Shown here: in pieces, positions 1-11,590 of the stretch
Position numbering within the stretch: position 1 is the first letter of the stretch
Layout: each line of letters begins with the position of its first letter
Source of the DNA: Tubulanus polymorphus
Lineage: Eukaryota; Nemertea; Palaeonemertea; Tubulaniformes; Tubulanidae
DNA: 64,000 nt
Direction of reading: 5' to 3'
Assembly: GCF_964204645.1 (NCBI RefSeq)
Contig: NC_134026.1
Location: 17,566,650-17,630,649 of the forward strand
The notes under the pieces: model-generated
Databases searched by the model: none
The model's input: only the letters and a program-made list of their open reading frames with translations
Told to the model about the DNA's origin: nothing
Made by a program: the position numbers and the translations under genes

Positions 1-2605
1 AGATATTCCTAGTCTTCATCATTTAGCATGAACTCTAGATGTTGGGCCTGGATATATTTCGGATTCATTAAATGGTATCATGGGCGTGGAATGTTTGGGC
101 GGAGGTATTATGCTCGAGTTTCACGCGTAAAACAAAAAAAAATATATCCATACATAGGTCATTGCATTATAGAAATTAAACTGTTGACAAGTTGTAATAA
201 ATCTCTATAGATGAAACAATTTTAAAGAAAATGCATTATGTTTGTAGTTTCTATTCAACTACTATTGACTGTGCGCCTCGGGCTCAATCAACTCATCATC
301 TCCATGATTTCTATCACACATCACCAGCTGCCATTGAAATATTTGATTAGGCAGTCCTATCAAAAGTAACGTAAATTGATACATGCGAATAATTGATGTT
401 TCCAACGGGTTTTTGTTACTGGCTCGTTTACATGGGAATGGTCGAAATTTCCCGTTAAGAATCCCCCGAGAAATCCCATTGAAGAGGTTATGATTTGCTG
501 CTGTTGGCCTGTTTTTTCGTTTGTATTGCAAAATTTAGTCCAAACTAACTGGAATCGTTTTAAATTGATTTCTGTGAAAATTTTCAATTTTTCCCCACAT
601 GTCAACAAGTGCCTTTCAAATCAGGATAGATTCCGATTGCGAAATAATGATTGTAGCAATAGTATTATTTATCTATGGTTTGATACGTCAAGATTTCAGT
701 AAAAAGGGCAACTTTATCGTTTATTTTAGCGAAGCTTGGTATACAAGCAGGCTGACAATAACAAGCCACTGAATTTTATGGGGTTAGTCCTTGTATAGCT
801 CTTTATCTATAGAAAGTCAGTGATTAAGTCCTAAGTAAATATTGCTCAATTAAAGAGAATTCATTATGATGAGCAATGTACTAGCGATGACAGGTCTATG
901 AGGCACCCGTAAATCAAAAATATATTTCGCTGTGCGATGCGAAAATTATTGAAAATAATAAAACTTTTAATTTGAAATCGCTTAAAACAAAGCTAGTGTA
1001 ATATATTTGAACTTCCTAGCGATATATTTGTCCTGTGCGATAACTTTTAGTATTAATTTAGTATTAATGAAGTATATCAATCTTTGGGTGAACAAAAAAA
1101 TGGCCTAGGGAAAAATTGGGAAAAATTGCCGCTAAATGAATATTAGAATTTGCTCCTTTTGTAATAACTTTGAATTGTCCAATTCAACTGGACATTGGTG
1201 TATGCTGAATATCACGAACAACGTAACATTTATCCTTAAAAACGTTGATTTTCTTTTTCATCTTTCTTTATTTTAATAATAATCAATCGATTTTTAAGTC
1301 GAATTAATGACCAGGATAGCGACTTAATGTGTATGTGCTTTTAAGTCAACTAGTTTCCGAACCCATGGTATGTCAATCAAGACAGATCTTCGTCTAGAAA
1401 AAGTAAGATGCATTCTATCATGGACTCTAAAACGATTGATTCTTTTTAGAGTCCATGATTCTATCCACTAATTTCAATGTAAGGACTATATAAGGCTACA
1501 TGAGTCAATACGAAAGCATGTATACCGCAGGTGACTTAATCTTAAGCTTGATTGTGAGAGTTGTTTAAACACAATGGTCACATGAGTAATTATTGGTTGT
1601 GCGACAATGGGAGAAATCTGCCTTAGACATCTCATCCCGATATCCGGAGTCCTGGGCTTAGTAACTTATGTTTAGAATAAATTTTATCCGATATTTTTAT
1701 AACAATGTTTTTCTCTCTCTCTCTCTCCATAAATTCCGGACGTTTTCTGGGTGCTAACGTTCAGTGGCCAGTAGGCTGGATTGTATTTTCTGTTATTTCA
1801 TAAATCACAATGCATATAAACTGAGTTCAGTTAGCAGTATAAACCTCGTAATTAACTTTCGGAATTATATATAAAAGAGTGAAGAGTGAAACATCAACCC
1901 TTATACCGAATACACTTGTATAAATGAGAAAATGCACACTAGGACAATGGCTAATTTGCGACCTTAAAATGAAAGAAAGACTCGAATTTCTTTTATCACA
2001 CGCGACACGCGAATCTCCTAATTACTCTAATAATGAGAGAAAACTTCAGACGAATTAAATGTATCAGCTGTATAATTGAATGATGATTATGTACGCGTAA
2101 CTTCAATGATTTGTATCGATCGGTAAATGAAATTTCCATTTAAAGAATGCATTTATCAAATTACGTCCATTGAAAATGAAATTAGCTAAACTCGAGCCAT
2201 ATTACTATTTAGATTTATCGCAGTTGTCTTGTGAAAATTTATAACCAATCTTTATATAGTCCCCTGTAAAATCTAAACTCAATTTCTATATCATACACGT
2301 GATGATTTCTCAACTTCGTGTTTATTCTATAATGAGAAGCGCACTGATTAAATCTGATTTCAACAGATTGTCGAAAAAGTTACAGCAATTTACTGTTAGA
2401 GAAAGAAAATACTAAATCTATTAAGTTTTCTAAAATTATATGTAAGTGTCATACCATCTCATGCTCTAGGATATTGTGTATCGTAACATTTGAAATTCCT
2501 AAATCTACCTGGCTTCATTGGGTACTGTTTTTAAAAAAGAAAAACAAATAACACCCAACGCACCAATACCTATAATTCAAAAAGTTCAGGTTATAACGTT
2601 TATAA
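1..2605. other. Gene-free AT-rich flank
   Basis: I see no supportable gene here. The ORFs are short, overlap on both strands and match no family I recognise. A short CT-rich run lies near 1711-1726, and one clean hairpin is listed separately. Confidence 0.6.
1417..1459. repeat. Perfect 16-bp inverted repeat (hairpin)
   Basis: ATCATGGACTCTAAAA at 1417-1432 is followed after 11 bp by its exact reverse complement at 1444-1459. It may be the core of a decayed foldback element. No gene lies beside it, so a role as a terminator has no support. Confidence 0.7.
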
Positions 2606-2895
2606 TATTCCTCCCTAAGTCAATACTTTGAATATAAGACCAGAAGGTAAAATTCTCTTCGTTGGACTTTTGGAGGATCGTTTGAATATCGGACCCCTTG
2701 GTCGAGTTTCCATCGATTGACATTGGGAGGAATGTTCCTCCCGAAGTCGATACTTTGAATATCAGAACTGAAGGTCAAATTCTCTTCGTTTGACCTTGGG
2801 AGGAATATTCCTCCCAAAGTCAATTGTTTGAATATCAGACTCCTTGGTCAAGTTTCCATCGATTGATTTTGGGAGGAATATTCCTCCCGCAGTCA
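2606..2895. repeat. Short tandem array with 18-bp palindromes
   Basis: A unit of roughly 64-74 bp is repeated about four times. Each unit runs from a TTCCTCCC box through AGTCAATnnTTTGAATATCAGA, with alternate versions reading CTTGGTCAAGTTTCCATCGA or GAAGGTCAAATTCTCTTCG. The junction between units forms the perfect palindrome GGGAGGAATATTCCTCCC twice, near 2800 and 2870, and an imperfect version near 2728. The first two units are more diverged. No coding capacity is implied. Confidence 0.75.
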
Positions 2896-5309
2896 ATTTT
2901 CACAATAGCGGTCCTCTTAATTGGTGATGATCAAATGAACGTGCGGCTCATAATTCTATTGTGTGCCTATCCGGTGTAACGCGCGACACGCTTACATAAT
3001 CTTATCTGTAAATGTGAAGACCTCGGGGGCATTATGTTCTCTAAAGCCCGACATTATCCCACATTCGGGACTGTGAATGGGTTGATTTTACGGCTGAGTC
3101 GACATGTTTCAACAATTTTTAACAGTTGAATATTTGAAGACTTATGAACTAAAAATTACTTAAATTTTTGATACATTTTGAGAAAGTCACAAAACATTTG
3201 AGACTGCGTTAATAGTTAATTTATTAAGTTGAAGTTTATCACTATTAAGTTTATCCGTTGCCCACTTGCATGATAGTTCTTTCATGATAGTTCTTGATAT
3301 TCATTATATTTAATGAAATGAAATGTAAGTTCATAACATTTCTAAACTCATTATACCGATTTAAATTGTTTTAACCCCATGAAAAAATAAATGATGTCAT
3401 TACATTGAAAGTTTTATTAACATTGTCAGTAGTTCTCATAAATTTTCCGTGGCCATTTTTTCCTACGCAAATGCCTTGGCCATTTTTTCCATGGCCATTT
3501 TTCCTACATTCACCGATTTTAATGGTTTTAATCCCCGTATAAAGTAAATGATGTCATTGAATTGAAAGCTAAATGTATTATTAACATTTTCTGTTTTATT
3601 AACATTGTCAGTAATTCTCATAAATCATAATTTCGATAGGCATCTATATGTGGTCTTATATACTTTACAATTACTTAAAAACTAATAAAGATAATTGAAA
3701 ACGGTAAAACGTATATAATACCACATATAGATGTCTATTGAAATTCAAAGTGTAGAATAAAATTTGTAAGAATTATGAACTTTTGAATGAGGTGAGCAAA
3801 AATTCAAGTTGAATTATCGGGAAGACGATATCAATGTTTATAACTTCACCAGCGCGCATTGTTGGATTAACTTTATAACTGAGTAAATATCACAAAAAAG
3901 TTAGTATCAGCTGAGTTCATCGATATTTTTACTTTTTAAATCAACATTGCGGACCCGGCGGGTACCCAAAAATGGCGCCTCGAAACTGTAAAAAGGCTTA
4001 TTATAAGAATATATACGAACTTTTAAATCGTAATTTTTTGGGTTCGAACAGGAATGTTTTTTAGCTGTAAACTCTTTTAATCACTTTGAAAAATTGGGGA
4101 ATAAAACCGCCAACCGTATATACCTGAACATGAACATGAACTTTTATCTTGTTGCTGCATATAATTAAAAACATAGGAAATCATAGTGAGTGCAAATTCG
4201 ATATGCTGGCAGTTTGAAGAGAAAAAACTTAAGCAAAAAGTAAGTTCGTTACAGTTCGAAATCATAGTGTTCAGCGCGTCTTATCGACTTCAATTGTTTG
4301 TTACTTCTTACTCGGGGTTGCTATTTCTGTCTAGCTATGATTGCGAAAATAGAAATGATACACTATCTATTGGGATAATAGAGCAATAAACGGTAGAATA
4401 TTCAATTTCAATTTCAATTCATTTCACAGAAAAGCGTAACATTAATACAATTTACACAATTCAAAAAAGTGAGAAAATATATAAATTTACAAATATAAAA
4501 CGATTTTGTATCAAAATTTATGACAGCGTGCTCCTGGTCTGTGTTAAGTCATCATTCATATTTTCATAACAACATAAAAAGTTCTTTATTCAATGCCTTT
4601 AACAAATTAAATTATCTACCAGTGTGTGACACTATTAGCAAATTAACGTTTTGAGTTGCTTCGTCAAATTGTCGTCTGAACCATGTACAACTAAGTGATC
4701 TAAATGACTAAATGTGATGTAACGATCTACTTCTTTACCCAAACCAGATAAACTAATTTCAAAAAATGAAAACATCATAAACCACATGGAATAGTAATAT
4801 CGTATATGAATATCACATGATTTACTCATATCTTTCAGGAATTTCATCGGTTCAAGAAACACTACTATCTTCTTTGCTGTGTTTGTTGTTATTATGGGCA
4901 CAGAATGCGACGCAGGATCAAACTACCAAGACATATATGTAAATGAGATTATCAAGAGATTTGCATCCTTACCGAAAGAACAGCAAATTGGATCGTGGAA
5001 CATACATTTTCCAGCATGTCCCTACACAGTTGTAGGGTTGGATGATAGTACCCTTAAGCATCATGATCAGTTAAGTATCATGCCTGTTCTTCTTTGGTAC
5101 CCTTTAGCTCAAATTCCACATTCGGTGTGATGGTAAAATGTTCAAAAGCTTTAACTATAGATTGTTCCACCATATAGATAGCAACGTGCTTTTAGTTAGT
5201 CACATATATATACATGCAAAAATAACCATCGCATCCGTGGGCATCATCCTAATATAATTGAGAAGTTGCATCAATCTGCAGTACAATTTTCTTAACCCAC
5301 GGAAGTGGT
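2896..5309. other. Intergenic stretch before the OTU transposase ORF
   Basis: No gene can be supported. Around 3380-3425 and 3545-3625 a segment reading AAATGATGTCATT...TTATTAACATTGTCAG is present twice in the same direction. A reverse-strand tail of CAATTT repeats near 4397-4418 looks like the 3' tail of a truncated LINE. An 83-codon ORF at 4879-5130 lies just upstream of, and in the same direction as, the transposase ORF. It may be a decayed N-terminal part of that element, but I cannot show this. Confidence 0.5.
3629..3745. repeat. Hairpin / small foldback element, 35-bp arms
   Basis: The arms at 3629-3663 and 3711-3745 are reverse complements except for a few mismatches, with a 47-bp loop. 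The shared core is CATCTATATGTGGT. It looks like a miniature foldback transposon. A microRNA-type hairpin is a less likely reading. Confidence 0.7.
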
Positions 5310-7835
5310 ATGACTGTTGAATTGGTAAACAACATTGATATGTTATTACTCTCAGGGTTATCATTCGGTAAGGTCGAATTGAACATCAGAGGTAACTATA
5401 GGTCCCGGTTCATACGACGCAAAGCATTCTGGACAGGGAAAGAATCGGAATTTCCGGACTTCGATTCCTTTACATCACTTCCACTATCGTCATTTATTCT
5501 GGACTGTTTCAAAACATATTACTTTCATTGGTATCCGCTAATTGAATTGAGTATGAAATCATTAAAAGCTAAATGGATATCGTGCGATCATACATTCAAA
5601 ATTGCTAACAATATTGGTTTCAAAAGAGATCTTGACGGGAAGTGGACGAAGCAATATGATTCTGTTTTCTTTATTTTGAATGAGAGTGGAGAGATCCTTA
5701 ACTGGAGGCTTGTCAGGGGACAAAGTTTTGATAATGTCCGAGACCTCTTCGTAGATGTAGCATCCCGACAGAATGAAATAGGGTTGGAGCAAATATACTT
5801 GGATAACTGTTGCAAGTGGAGACAACGTCTTTATGATATATTTGGTTCTTCAAATATCGAGGTTAAGTTGGATTTATTTCGTGCTATCCAACGCATTTCT
5901 CAAACCGTGAAAAAAGGACACCCTTTTAGAAAAGATATAATGAGTGACTTTAAGTTAGTTTTTCGTCAGTCGCACGATTTTGGGAAAGTAAGGACCCAAC
6001 CAACGCCTAATGCTGTAGCACTATTAGAAAATATTGATAATTTCTGCAAAAAGTGGTCAGAAGTAAAATCAGAAGGTGGGGCATCAGTTCTCAATTCAAA
6101 AACCATTTCAAGAATTGATAATTTAAAGAAACATATTAAAAAAGATTGTTTGTCAGCAATCCCCGTAGGAGCTGGAACAAATAAAAATGAGCGTTTGCAC
6201 AAGACATTAAGAACTATGATCGACTTCCCGAGAGTTGGTGTAGAAACTGCGAATGCCTGTTTTGGTCGAGTATTTTTCCACATCAATCAATTTATAAAGT
6301 TCAAAGAGTTCCGGCCTATTTCTGAATTATCGATCTGTCCTGACTTCAAAATAGTAAATGAGCCTCGGCAAATGTTGAAAATTACTAAGAAACTTCCGCT
6401 AACATGTTTGCACATAGAAACCTTAAATGAATTAATGGTTATTTCGCAAAATAATCTAAAAAGTTCAATTAACTATTATGACCACAACTATTGTAGTCCG
6501 ACGAAACCCATAGAATTTGGTCTTCACGCGAATACCATAGCTATTTGTTGGTGGCTGAGTATTAAAAGCGCAACAAATAAAAGATCGTTACATATAGATG
6601 GAGAAAATATAGTGCTTATGAATGAAATAATTCCGAAAACTGGTCCATACAGACCATCTCAATATAATGAGGCTGACGAAAGCAGATTAAATTCAGTCGT
6701 AGCTAGGTGGAAATTCAGAAGAGTTCCCGTAGCTAGTGATGGCAACTGTCTTTTTACAGCAGTAAGCATGCAACTTCAACAGTATTTGACGATACATGAA
6801 AATTCTTCCTTAAACGCCTTATTTCCTAGTGATCAGTCCATCGGTATGAGGGCAAATTCGTTGCGGAATATGGTAGTCGACGAATGGCTTGAAAATCAAC
6901 ATCTTTATGAACTATATTTATCCGATGGCATTAACTTTACGATGGAAGCATTACGGTTTCGTTCGAATGGCGTTTTTTCTGGACCACTTGGGGATGTAGT
7001 ACTATTGGCGTTATCAAATGTTTTAGGAATTCCCATTTGCATTCTTTCTTCAATGGAACACTTTGAAAATTTTATTGTCTCGCCTAATTCCCCAGATCGC
7101 ATGAAAGTCCATATGTCACCGATTTATCTTGCGTACCTGGCCAGCGGTCCTGGTCACTATGAGTCGTTAGAAGAAGAAGTGACGTTCGATCCCATTGAAG
7201 AATGTACGGATCCTATAAAAAATCATATTGAAAATGAAAATCTTGTGCCTAGGATTAAAAAACGAACGATGGGTTGTCGTTGTGGAAAAGGGGCCAAATC
7301 AATTGGACCATTTTGTAATTCCCGGCGATGTCCATGTTTTATGGATGATTCAAAATGTGTTCAAGACTGTAAATGTAGAGACTGCTGCAATGGTAAAACG
7401 TCACACCCAGTGCGTAACCTCCCTGTCATATCACGAAAACGAAGTAAATTCTTGTTGCAAGGCCAATCAAGTAGAGGGATAGATTTTCTTGCGGACAGGT
7501 CCGAAGATACGGCTCTTGGTACACCAATTCTAATAGAATCACTCTTAATGCAGGCAGTGCTATTATTGCACACTGTGTCTTGTTTGAAATTTGATTTGAG
7601 TTGTTTATTCTCTACATGCGTTGATTGTTTTAATATCATAGTAAAAGATATCAATTCCAGCCCCCTTCCAACTAGGGAAAAACAATCTCTTTCCAAATTA
7701 AAAAACGCTATGCTCCAAAGGAAACAATTGTTTCAAGCGAAATTGAAAAAACAAATTGAGCTCTTGTCATCCCCAAAGGAACAGAAATCTAATGATACAG
7801 GAACTGAAGATGAAGACGATGATACGTGTGCGTAA
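5310..7835 (+). CDS. DDE-like transposase fused to OTU protease and CXC domain
   Basis: This is an intact, intronless 841-codon ORF from ATG to TAA. Residues ~90-330 look like an RNase-H-fold transposase core: CDHTFK (D93), IYLDNCCKW (D165) and GTNKNERLHK (E294) are placed like a DDE triad. Residues ~468-620 form an OTU cysteine protease domain, with SDGNCLF (Asp477, Cys480) and SGPGHYES (His616). Residues ~655-693 are a tesmin/TSO1-like CXC domain with paired cysteines (CRC, CPC, CKC, CC). The tail is Lys- and Asp/Glu-rich. The role inferred is transposition, with OTU perhaps acting on ubiquitin-like tags. The superfamily is not resolved (KDZ- or MULE-like are possibilities), and I found no terminal inverted repeats. 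An open frame this long suggests a fairly recent insertion or a domesticated gene. A decayed Penelope-like fragment lies downstream. Confidence 0.75.
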   Translation: MTVELVNNIDMLLLSGLSFGKVELNIRGNYRSRFIRRKAFWTGKESEFPDFDSFTSLPLSSFILDCFKTYYFHWYPLIELSMKSLKAKWISCDHTFKIANNIGFKRDLDGKWTKQYDSVFFILNESGEILNWRLVRGQSFDNVRDLFVDVASRQNEIGLEQIYLDNCCKWRQRLYDIFGSSNIEVKLDLFRAIQRISQTVKKGHPFRKDIMSDFKLVFRQSHDFGKVRTQPTPNAVALLENIDNFCKKWSEVKSEGGASVLNSKTISRIDNLKKHIKKDCLSAIPVGAGTNKNERLHKTLRTMIDFPRVGVETANACFGRVFFHINQFIKFKEFRPISELSICPDFKIVNEPRQMLKITKKLPLTCLHIETLNELMVISQNNLKSSINYYDHNYCSPTKPIEFGLHANTIAICWWLSIKSATNKRSLHIDGENIVLMNEIIPKTGPYRPSQYNEADESRLNSVVARWKFRRVPVASDGNCLFTAVSMQLQQYLTIHENSSLNALFPSDQSIGMRANSLRNMVVDEWLENQHLYELYLSDGINFTMEALRFRSNGVFSGPLGDVVLLALSNVLGIPICILSSMEHFENFIVSPNSPDRMKVHMSPIYLAYLASGPGHYESLEEEVTFDPIEECTDPIKNHIENENLVPRIKKRTMGCRCGKGAKSIGPFCNSRRCPCFMDDSKCVQDCKCRDCCNGKTSHPVRNLPVISRKRSKFLLQGQSSRGIDFLADRSEDTALGTPILIESLLMQAVLLLHTVSCLKFDLSCLFSTCVDCFNIIVKDINSSPLPTREKQSLSKLKNAMLQRKQLFQAKLKKQIELLSSPKEQKSNDTGTEDEDDDTCA

Positions 7836-8055
7836 TGTCAGCTGCATCATAATTTCTTAATTCATTTGCAGGGTCATATATTTTAAGTCACAGTGTTTCT
7901 GCACACATAAGTGATGAAGTATTTTTCTAAAATACAGAGGTTGCATCATGTAGTCTTGTAGTATTATTTGGCTGTTCTCATTATTTTCCAGCTGATTTAG
8001 TATCTAGCATTTTCGGTCTTTAAGCATCCATACATTTTAACTCAGCTTCTGCTCT
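7836..8055. other. 3' flank of the OTU transposase ORF
   Basis: Non-coding sequence follows the TAA stop. I searched by eye for an inverted repeat matching the 5' flank and did not find a convincing one, so the end of the element is undefined. Confidence 0.4.
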
Positions 8056-8400
8056 TTTTTCATGAATCATTGTTTATGGTTAGCTAGCCGAGTTTGGAAT
8101 TCCGTATCTGTCAATCCAATATATGTTTCCTGACTCAGATTTAAATGTGGCTTGATAGATTATACCTCTTGACCTGCATTTGCCATCTAACGGGCATTCT
8201 CATTTGCCATCTAACGGGCATTCCTTCTTTTTGCGGCAGTTACATGGTTTTTTCTCCGTTTCGATTTCCTCAGCAAGTCTATCGTCTATGTATAAGCCGA
8301 TGGATACAATACCCAGTTTTTAACATCCTACACATTCGCAACATTCAGCTCCATCGTAACAACCCATAGTCACATCAAATAAACTCTCAGCGGCTCCTTT
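8056..8400 (-). pseudogene. Penelope-like element fragment (RT end plus GIY-YIG)
   Basis: Read from 8400 down to about 8056, this stretch encodes pieces of a Penelope-like reverse transcriptase and its C-terminal nuclease. FDVTMGCYDGAE is followed by a stop, then GLYIDD in the position of the catalytic YxDD box. Next come a Cys-rich finger CNCRKKKECPLDGKC and, after a frameshift, TYIGLTDTEFQTRLANHKQ, the YIG half of a GIY-YIG endonuclease. A 24-bp tandem duplication at about 8177-8224 repeats ECPLDGK and brings in a TGA stop. At least two stops and one frameshift make it dead. The palm region before the YxDD box is mostly deleted. Confidence 0.7.
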
Positions 8401-10500
8401 CTTAGACCGTGGATACTTTCCGTCAAAAAAAGCAATATTTTTTTACATGCATTATACATTCTCTATCCAGTTTGCTTATATTTTGAAATACGGCTGCGTA
8501 ATTAAGTGCGTCGTTTAATGGTTTTTCAGTGATGGAGGGTTAGAAGTCTACCACATCAAATGTGATGAATGATGATATATTGTTGATTAATTCTATTAAA
8601 CCATTCTATCACGGACGTGATTATATCACACATTAATGCTCATGTCGTTCTCGTGTAGGCTTATAAAATAAAATTAATCAATTGAACACATACATACCAA
8701 TAAATCGACTTTCAAATCGTGTTCAAGTGGTTGGGGACGTAGGGAACTATTTATTACATAAGGATTTACGGATTATTTCGTAGTGAAACCGTGCACTTCT
8801 TGGCGGTATCATCACTATGATACATATAGCGATTGACCATTAAGCCAAGTTGAGTTTTATCATACCATACCATTCGAAACTACTATAAGCTCATTGTCAT
8901 TTATTTTCATATTTTTACATTTTCGTACTCTGTGAGTCATTACTAGGCTGCTGCTAAGACGCACCAGTAAAAAACTGTCGAAAGTTTATAGTTGGCATAC
9001 ATGTAAAGAGCACCAATGTTTTCGAGTAAAAATATGTTTATATATGACGGTATTTTTCATTTTCGTCAAAAACTTTTGGCTGTTAGGGTAAGCGAAAAAG
9101 TTCCATTAGATAAAGCTTGATCAACATGAGTTAAAAAGAGTTCATCCCACAGTTCAAAAGATACACATGTATTACAGTTGTAATTTTTTTTCAAACAAAA
9201 AAAATTGATATCCCGATCGAGACTATAACAAACACATGTGCCTGTGCCGCTTGTTGTAGACTATATCAATTGCATCTATCAATTGCATAGCAATGTCCCC
9301 TATAGATCGCAGCACTTGCACGAACTTATGCACTATACCCCTGTATATATACGCTCCTCTGCTAGGGATTGTCATCAAGTGACAGGGTTTGCAAGTCACT
9401 TCGCTTCTTTGTTTATTTCTTTTACCTGCTTTTCTGGTGATTTCTGTTGTTTTTCTGGATGTTTTTGTCAATCAAATACCTATACTCTGATATTTCTACG
9501 GCGTAATTTCATTTTAGCAAGAAATATGTTGGTCGCGAGTTGAACAGGAACGCTGAACTATCATGTCATATTCAACCATGCGAATTATGAACAGACATTT
9601 CACTTGCCTAAACTCGGCTTATAATTTAAGTCGTCGAATAGTGAATTCTCTCGGTATTTGTTATATTCTCTTACATTTTTAGATTCCTTTACTTGATTAA
9701 TGAATGAGAATGGTTAGCTTTGGTTTGATTTTTGTAAATACCGCTACATTGCACATAATTGATACTTGATTATGATACGATTGTGTCTAATTAGATGTGA
9801 AGGTCATTCTCTCATTTTTGTAGAAAACATTTATTTGCTTAAGCCATACTTAGGCTGTAATTAAGATACCCTGTTTTTCAAGTTTCCTAAGTCTGAAATA
9901 GTCTACCCGTTGATTGTCGATATTTGAAAGAAAAAGTGTTAGAAATAGTATATTGTTTCGATTCCACGATTTATTTTTGTAAAAAGGCACTGACCACCAT
10001 GTTGTTGTTGTCAGACCACTTTACACAATCCCGATACATTGTTGAAATATACGATATTAAGATTAAACGACATTGATAAACAAATTTTACACCCACTGTT
10101 ATTTCAAGCGATTCACTGTCACGGATCTGATCTGACCCAGCCAGTTTTATTGTTTTTGAAAATTATTAATTGTACTTCATTCATCAACAAGCTGGCCATG
10201 AGAAACAAGGTATCTTCTTCAGTCTAAATCATCGTTTTGTGTAGAATCATGTTATTAAGAATGTTTGTCTATTCACCGACAATAAATTTACGAATACGTA
10301 ATGACTTAAGTAATCACAATTTGTCAGTCATCAGTATCACTCGTGGTTAGTTGTCTTAACATACAGTTGAATCCTTAGCATATCCGGATTTTTTACTCGA
10401 CAACCGTCACTGGATTATCAACGAGTTTGTCCCAACATTTGACTTAGACCTTGTCTTTAAGAAAAAATTACTGGACGACAATTAGACTCACTATCTGGAA
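8401..10500. other. Gene-free stretch
   Basis: AT-rich sequence with only short, shadowed ORFs. I see no domain, splice-consistent exon, long repeat or inverted repeat here. Confidence 0.55.
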
Positions 10501-10800
10501 GTTACCAAAGGTATCACTGATACTTAAGATCCTGTCAGTACCCTGTACCCGTAACCCAACCCTGTGCCTGGGAGTTGCCGAAGTGTTAGGAGCCTCAAGA
10601 TTACCTCCGATACCGTAGATACCCAGGTTGCCTTGGAGTTACCAAAGATCCCTCGGTTACCGACGATACCCCAGAAACCGAAGATACCGAGGATAGCTCT
10701 CTCACGCCTGAGAGCTCCCACATTGCCTGTGGTACCTCCGAAACCGTAGATACTCAGGTTGCTTGGGAGTTACCATTGATCCTTCAGTTACCGACGATAC
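10501..10800. repeat. Diverged edge of the minisatellite
   Basis: The sequence is built from degenerate TTACCnnnGATACC units, with a longer unit marked by GTTGCCTTGGAGTTACC and GTTGCTTGGGAGTTACC about 135 bp apart. It is in the same orientation as the large right-hand block and seems to be an old, decayed edge of the array. Confidence 0.65.
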
Positions 10801-11590
10801 CAGGCCGGGAGACAGGTATCCTCGGTATCGTAGGTATCGTTGGTATCACAGGTAACCTGGAGGCTCACAGGCCGTGAGACAGGTATCCTCGGTATCGTAG
10901 GTATCGTTGGTATCACAGGTAACGTGAGACTCACAGGCCGTGAGACAGGTATCCTCGGTATCGCAGGTATCGTTGGTATCACCGGTACCCTGGGGTCCCA
11001 CAGGCCGGGAGACAGGTATCCTCGGTATCGTAGGTATCGTTGGTATCACAGGTAACCTGGAGGCTCACAGGCCGTGAGACAGGTATCCTCGGTATCGTAG
11101 GTATCGTTGGTATCACAGGTAACCTGGAGGCTCACAGGCCGTGAGACAGGTATCCTCGGTATCACAGGTATCGTTAATATCACCGGTACCCTGGGGTCCC
11201 GCAGGCCGGGAGACAGGTATCCTCGGTATCGTAGGTATCGTTGGTATCACAGGTAACCTGGAGGCTCACAGGCCATGAGACAGGTATCCTCGGTATCACA
11301 GGTATCGTTGGTATCACAGGTAACCTGAGACTCACAGGCCTTGAGACAGGTATCCTCGGTATCGTAGGTATCGTTGGTATCACCGGTACCCTTGGTTCCC
11401 ACAGGCTGGGAGACAGGTATCCTCGGTATCATAGGTATCGTTGGTATCACAGGTAACCTGGAGGCTCACAGGCCGGGAGACAGGTATCCTCGGTATCGTA
11501 GGTATCGTTGGTATCATAGGTAACTTGGAGGCTCACAGGCCGGGAGACAGGTATCCTCGGTATCACAGGTATCCTCGGTATCACAGGTAA
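10801..11590. repeat. 67-bp minisatellite, inverted block
   Basis: About 12 copies of a 67-bp unit. Each unit holds a run of 9-bp GGTATCnnn subunits (ending CTC, GTA, GTT, ACA), then GGTAACCTGGAGGCTCACAG and a GCCGTGAGACA or GCCGGGAGACA box. The block is the reverse complement of the block that follows. Because 67 is not a multiple of 3 and stops are rare, many frames stay open on both strands; these ORFs are artefacts of the repeat. Confidence 0.9.

Noticed and set aside
4879-5130. 83-codon ORF as a separate gene before the OTU transposase
   Set aside because: No recognisable domain; could be a decayed N-terminal part, but evidence is too weak for an entry.
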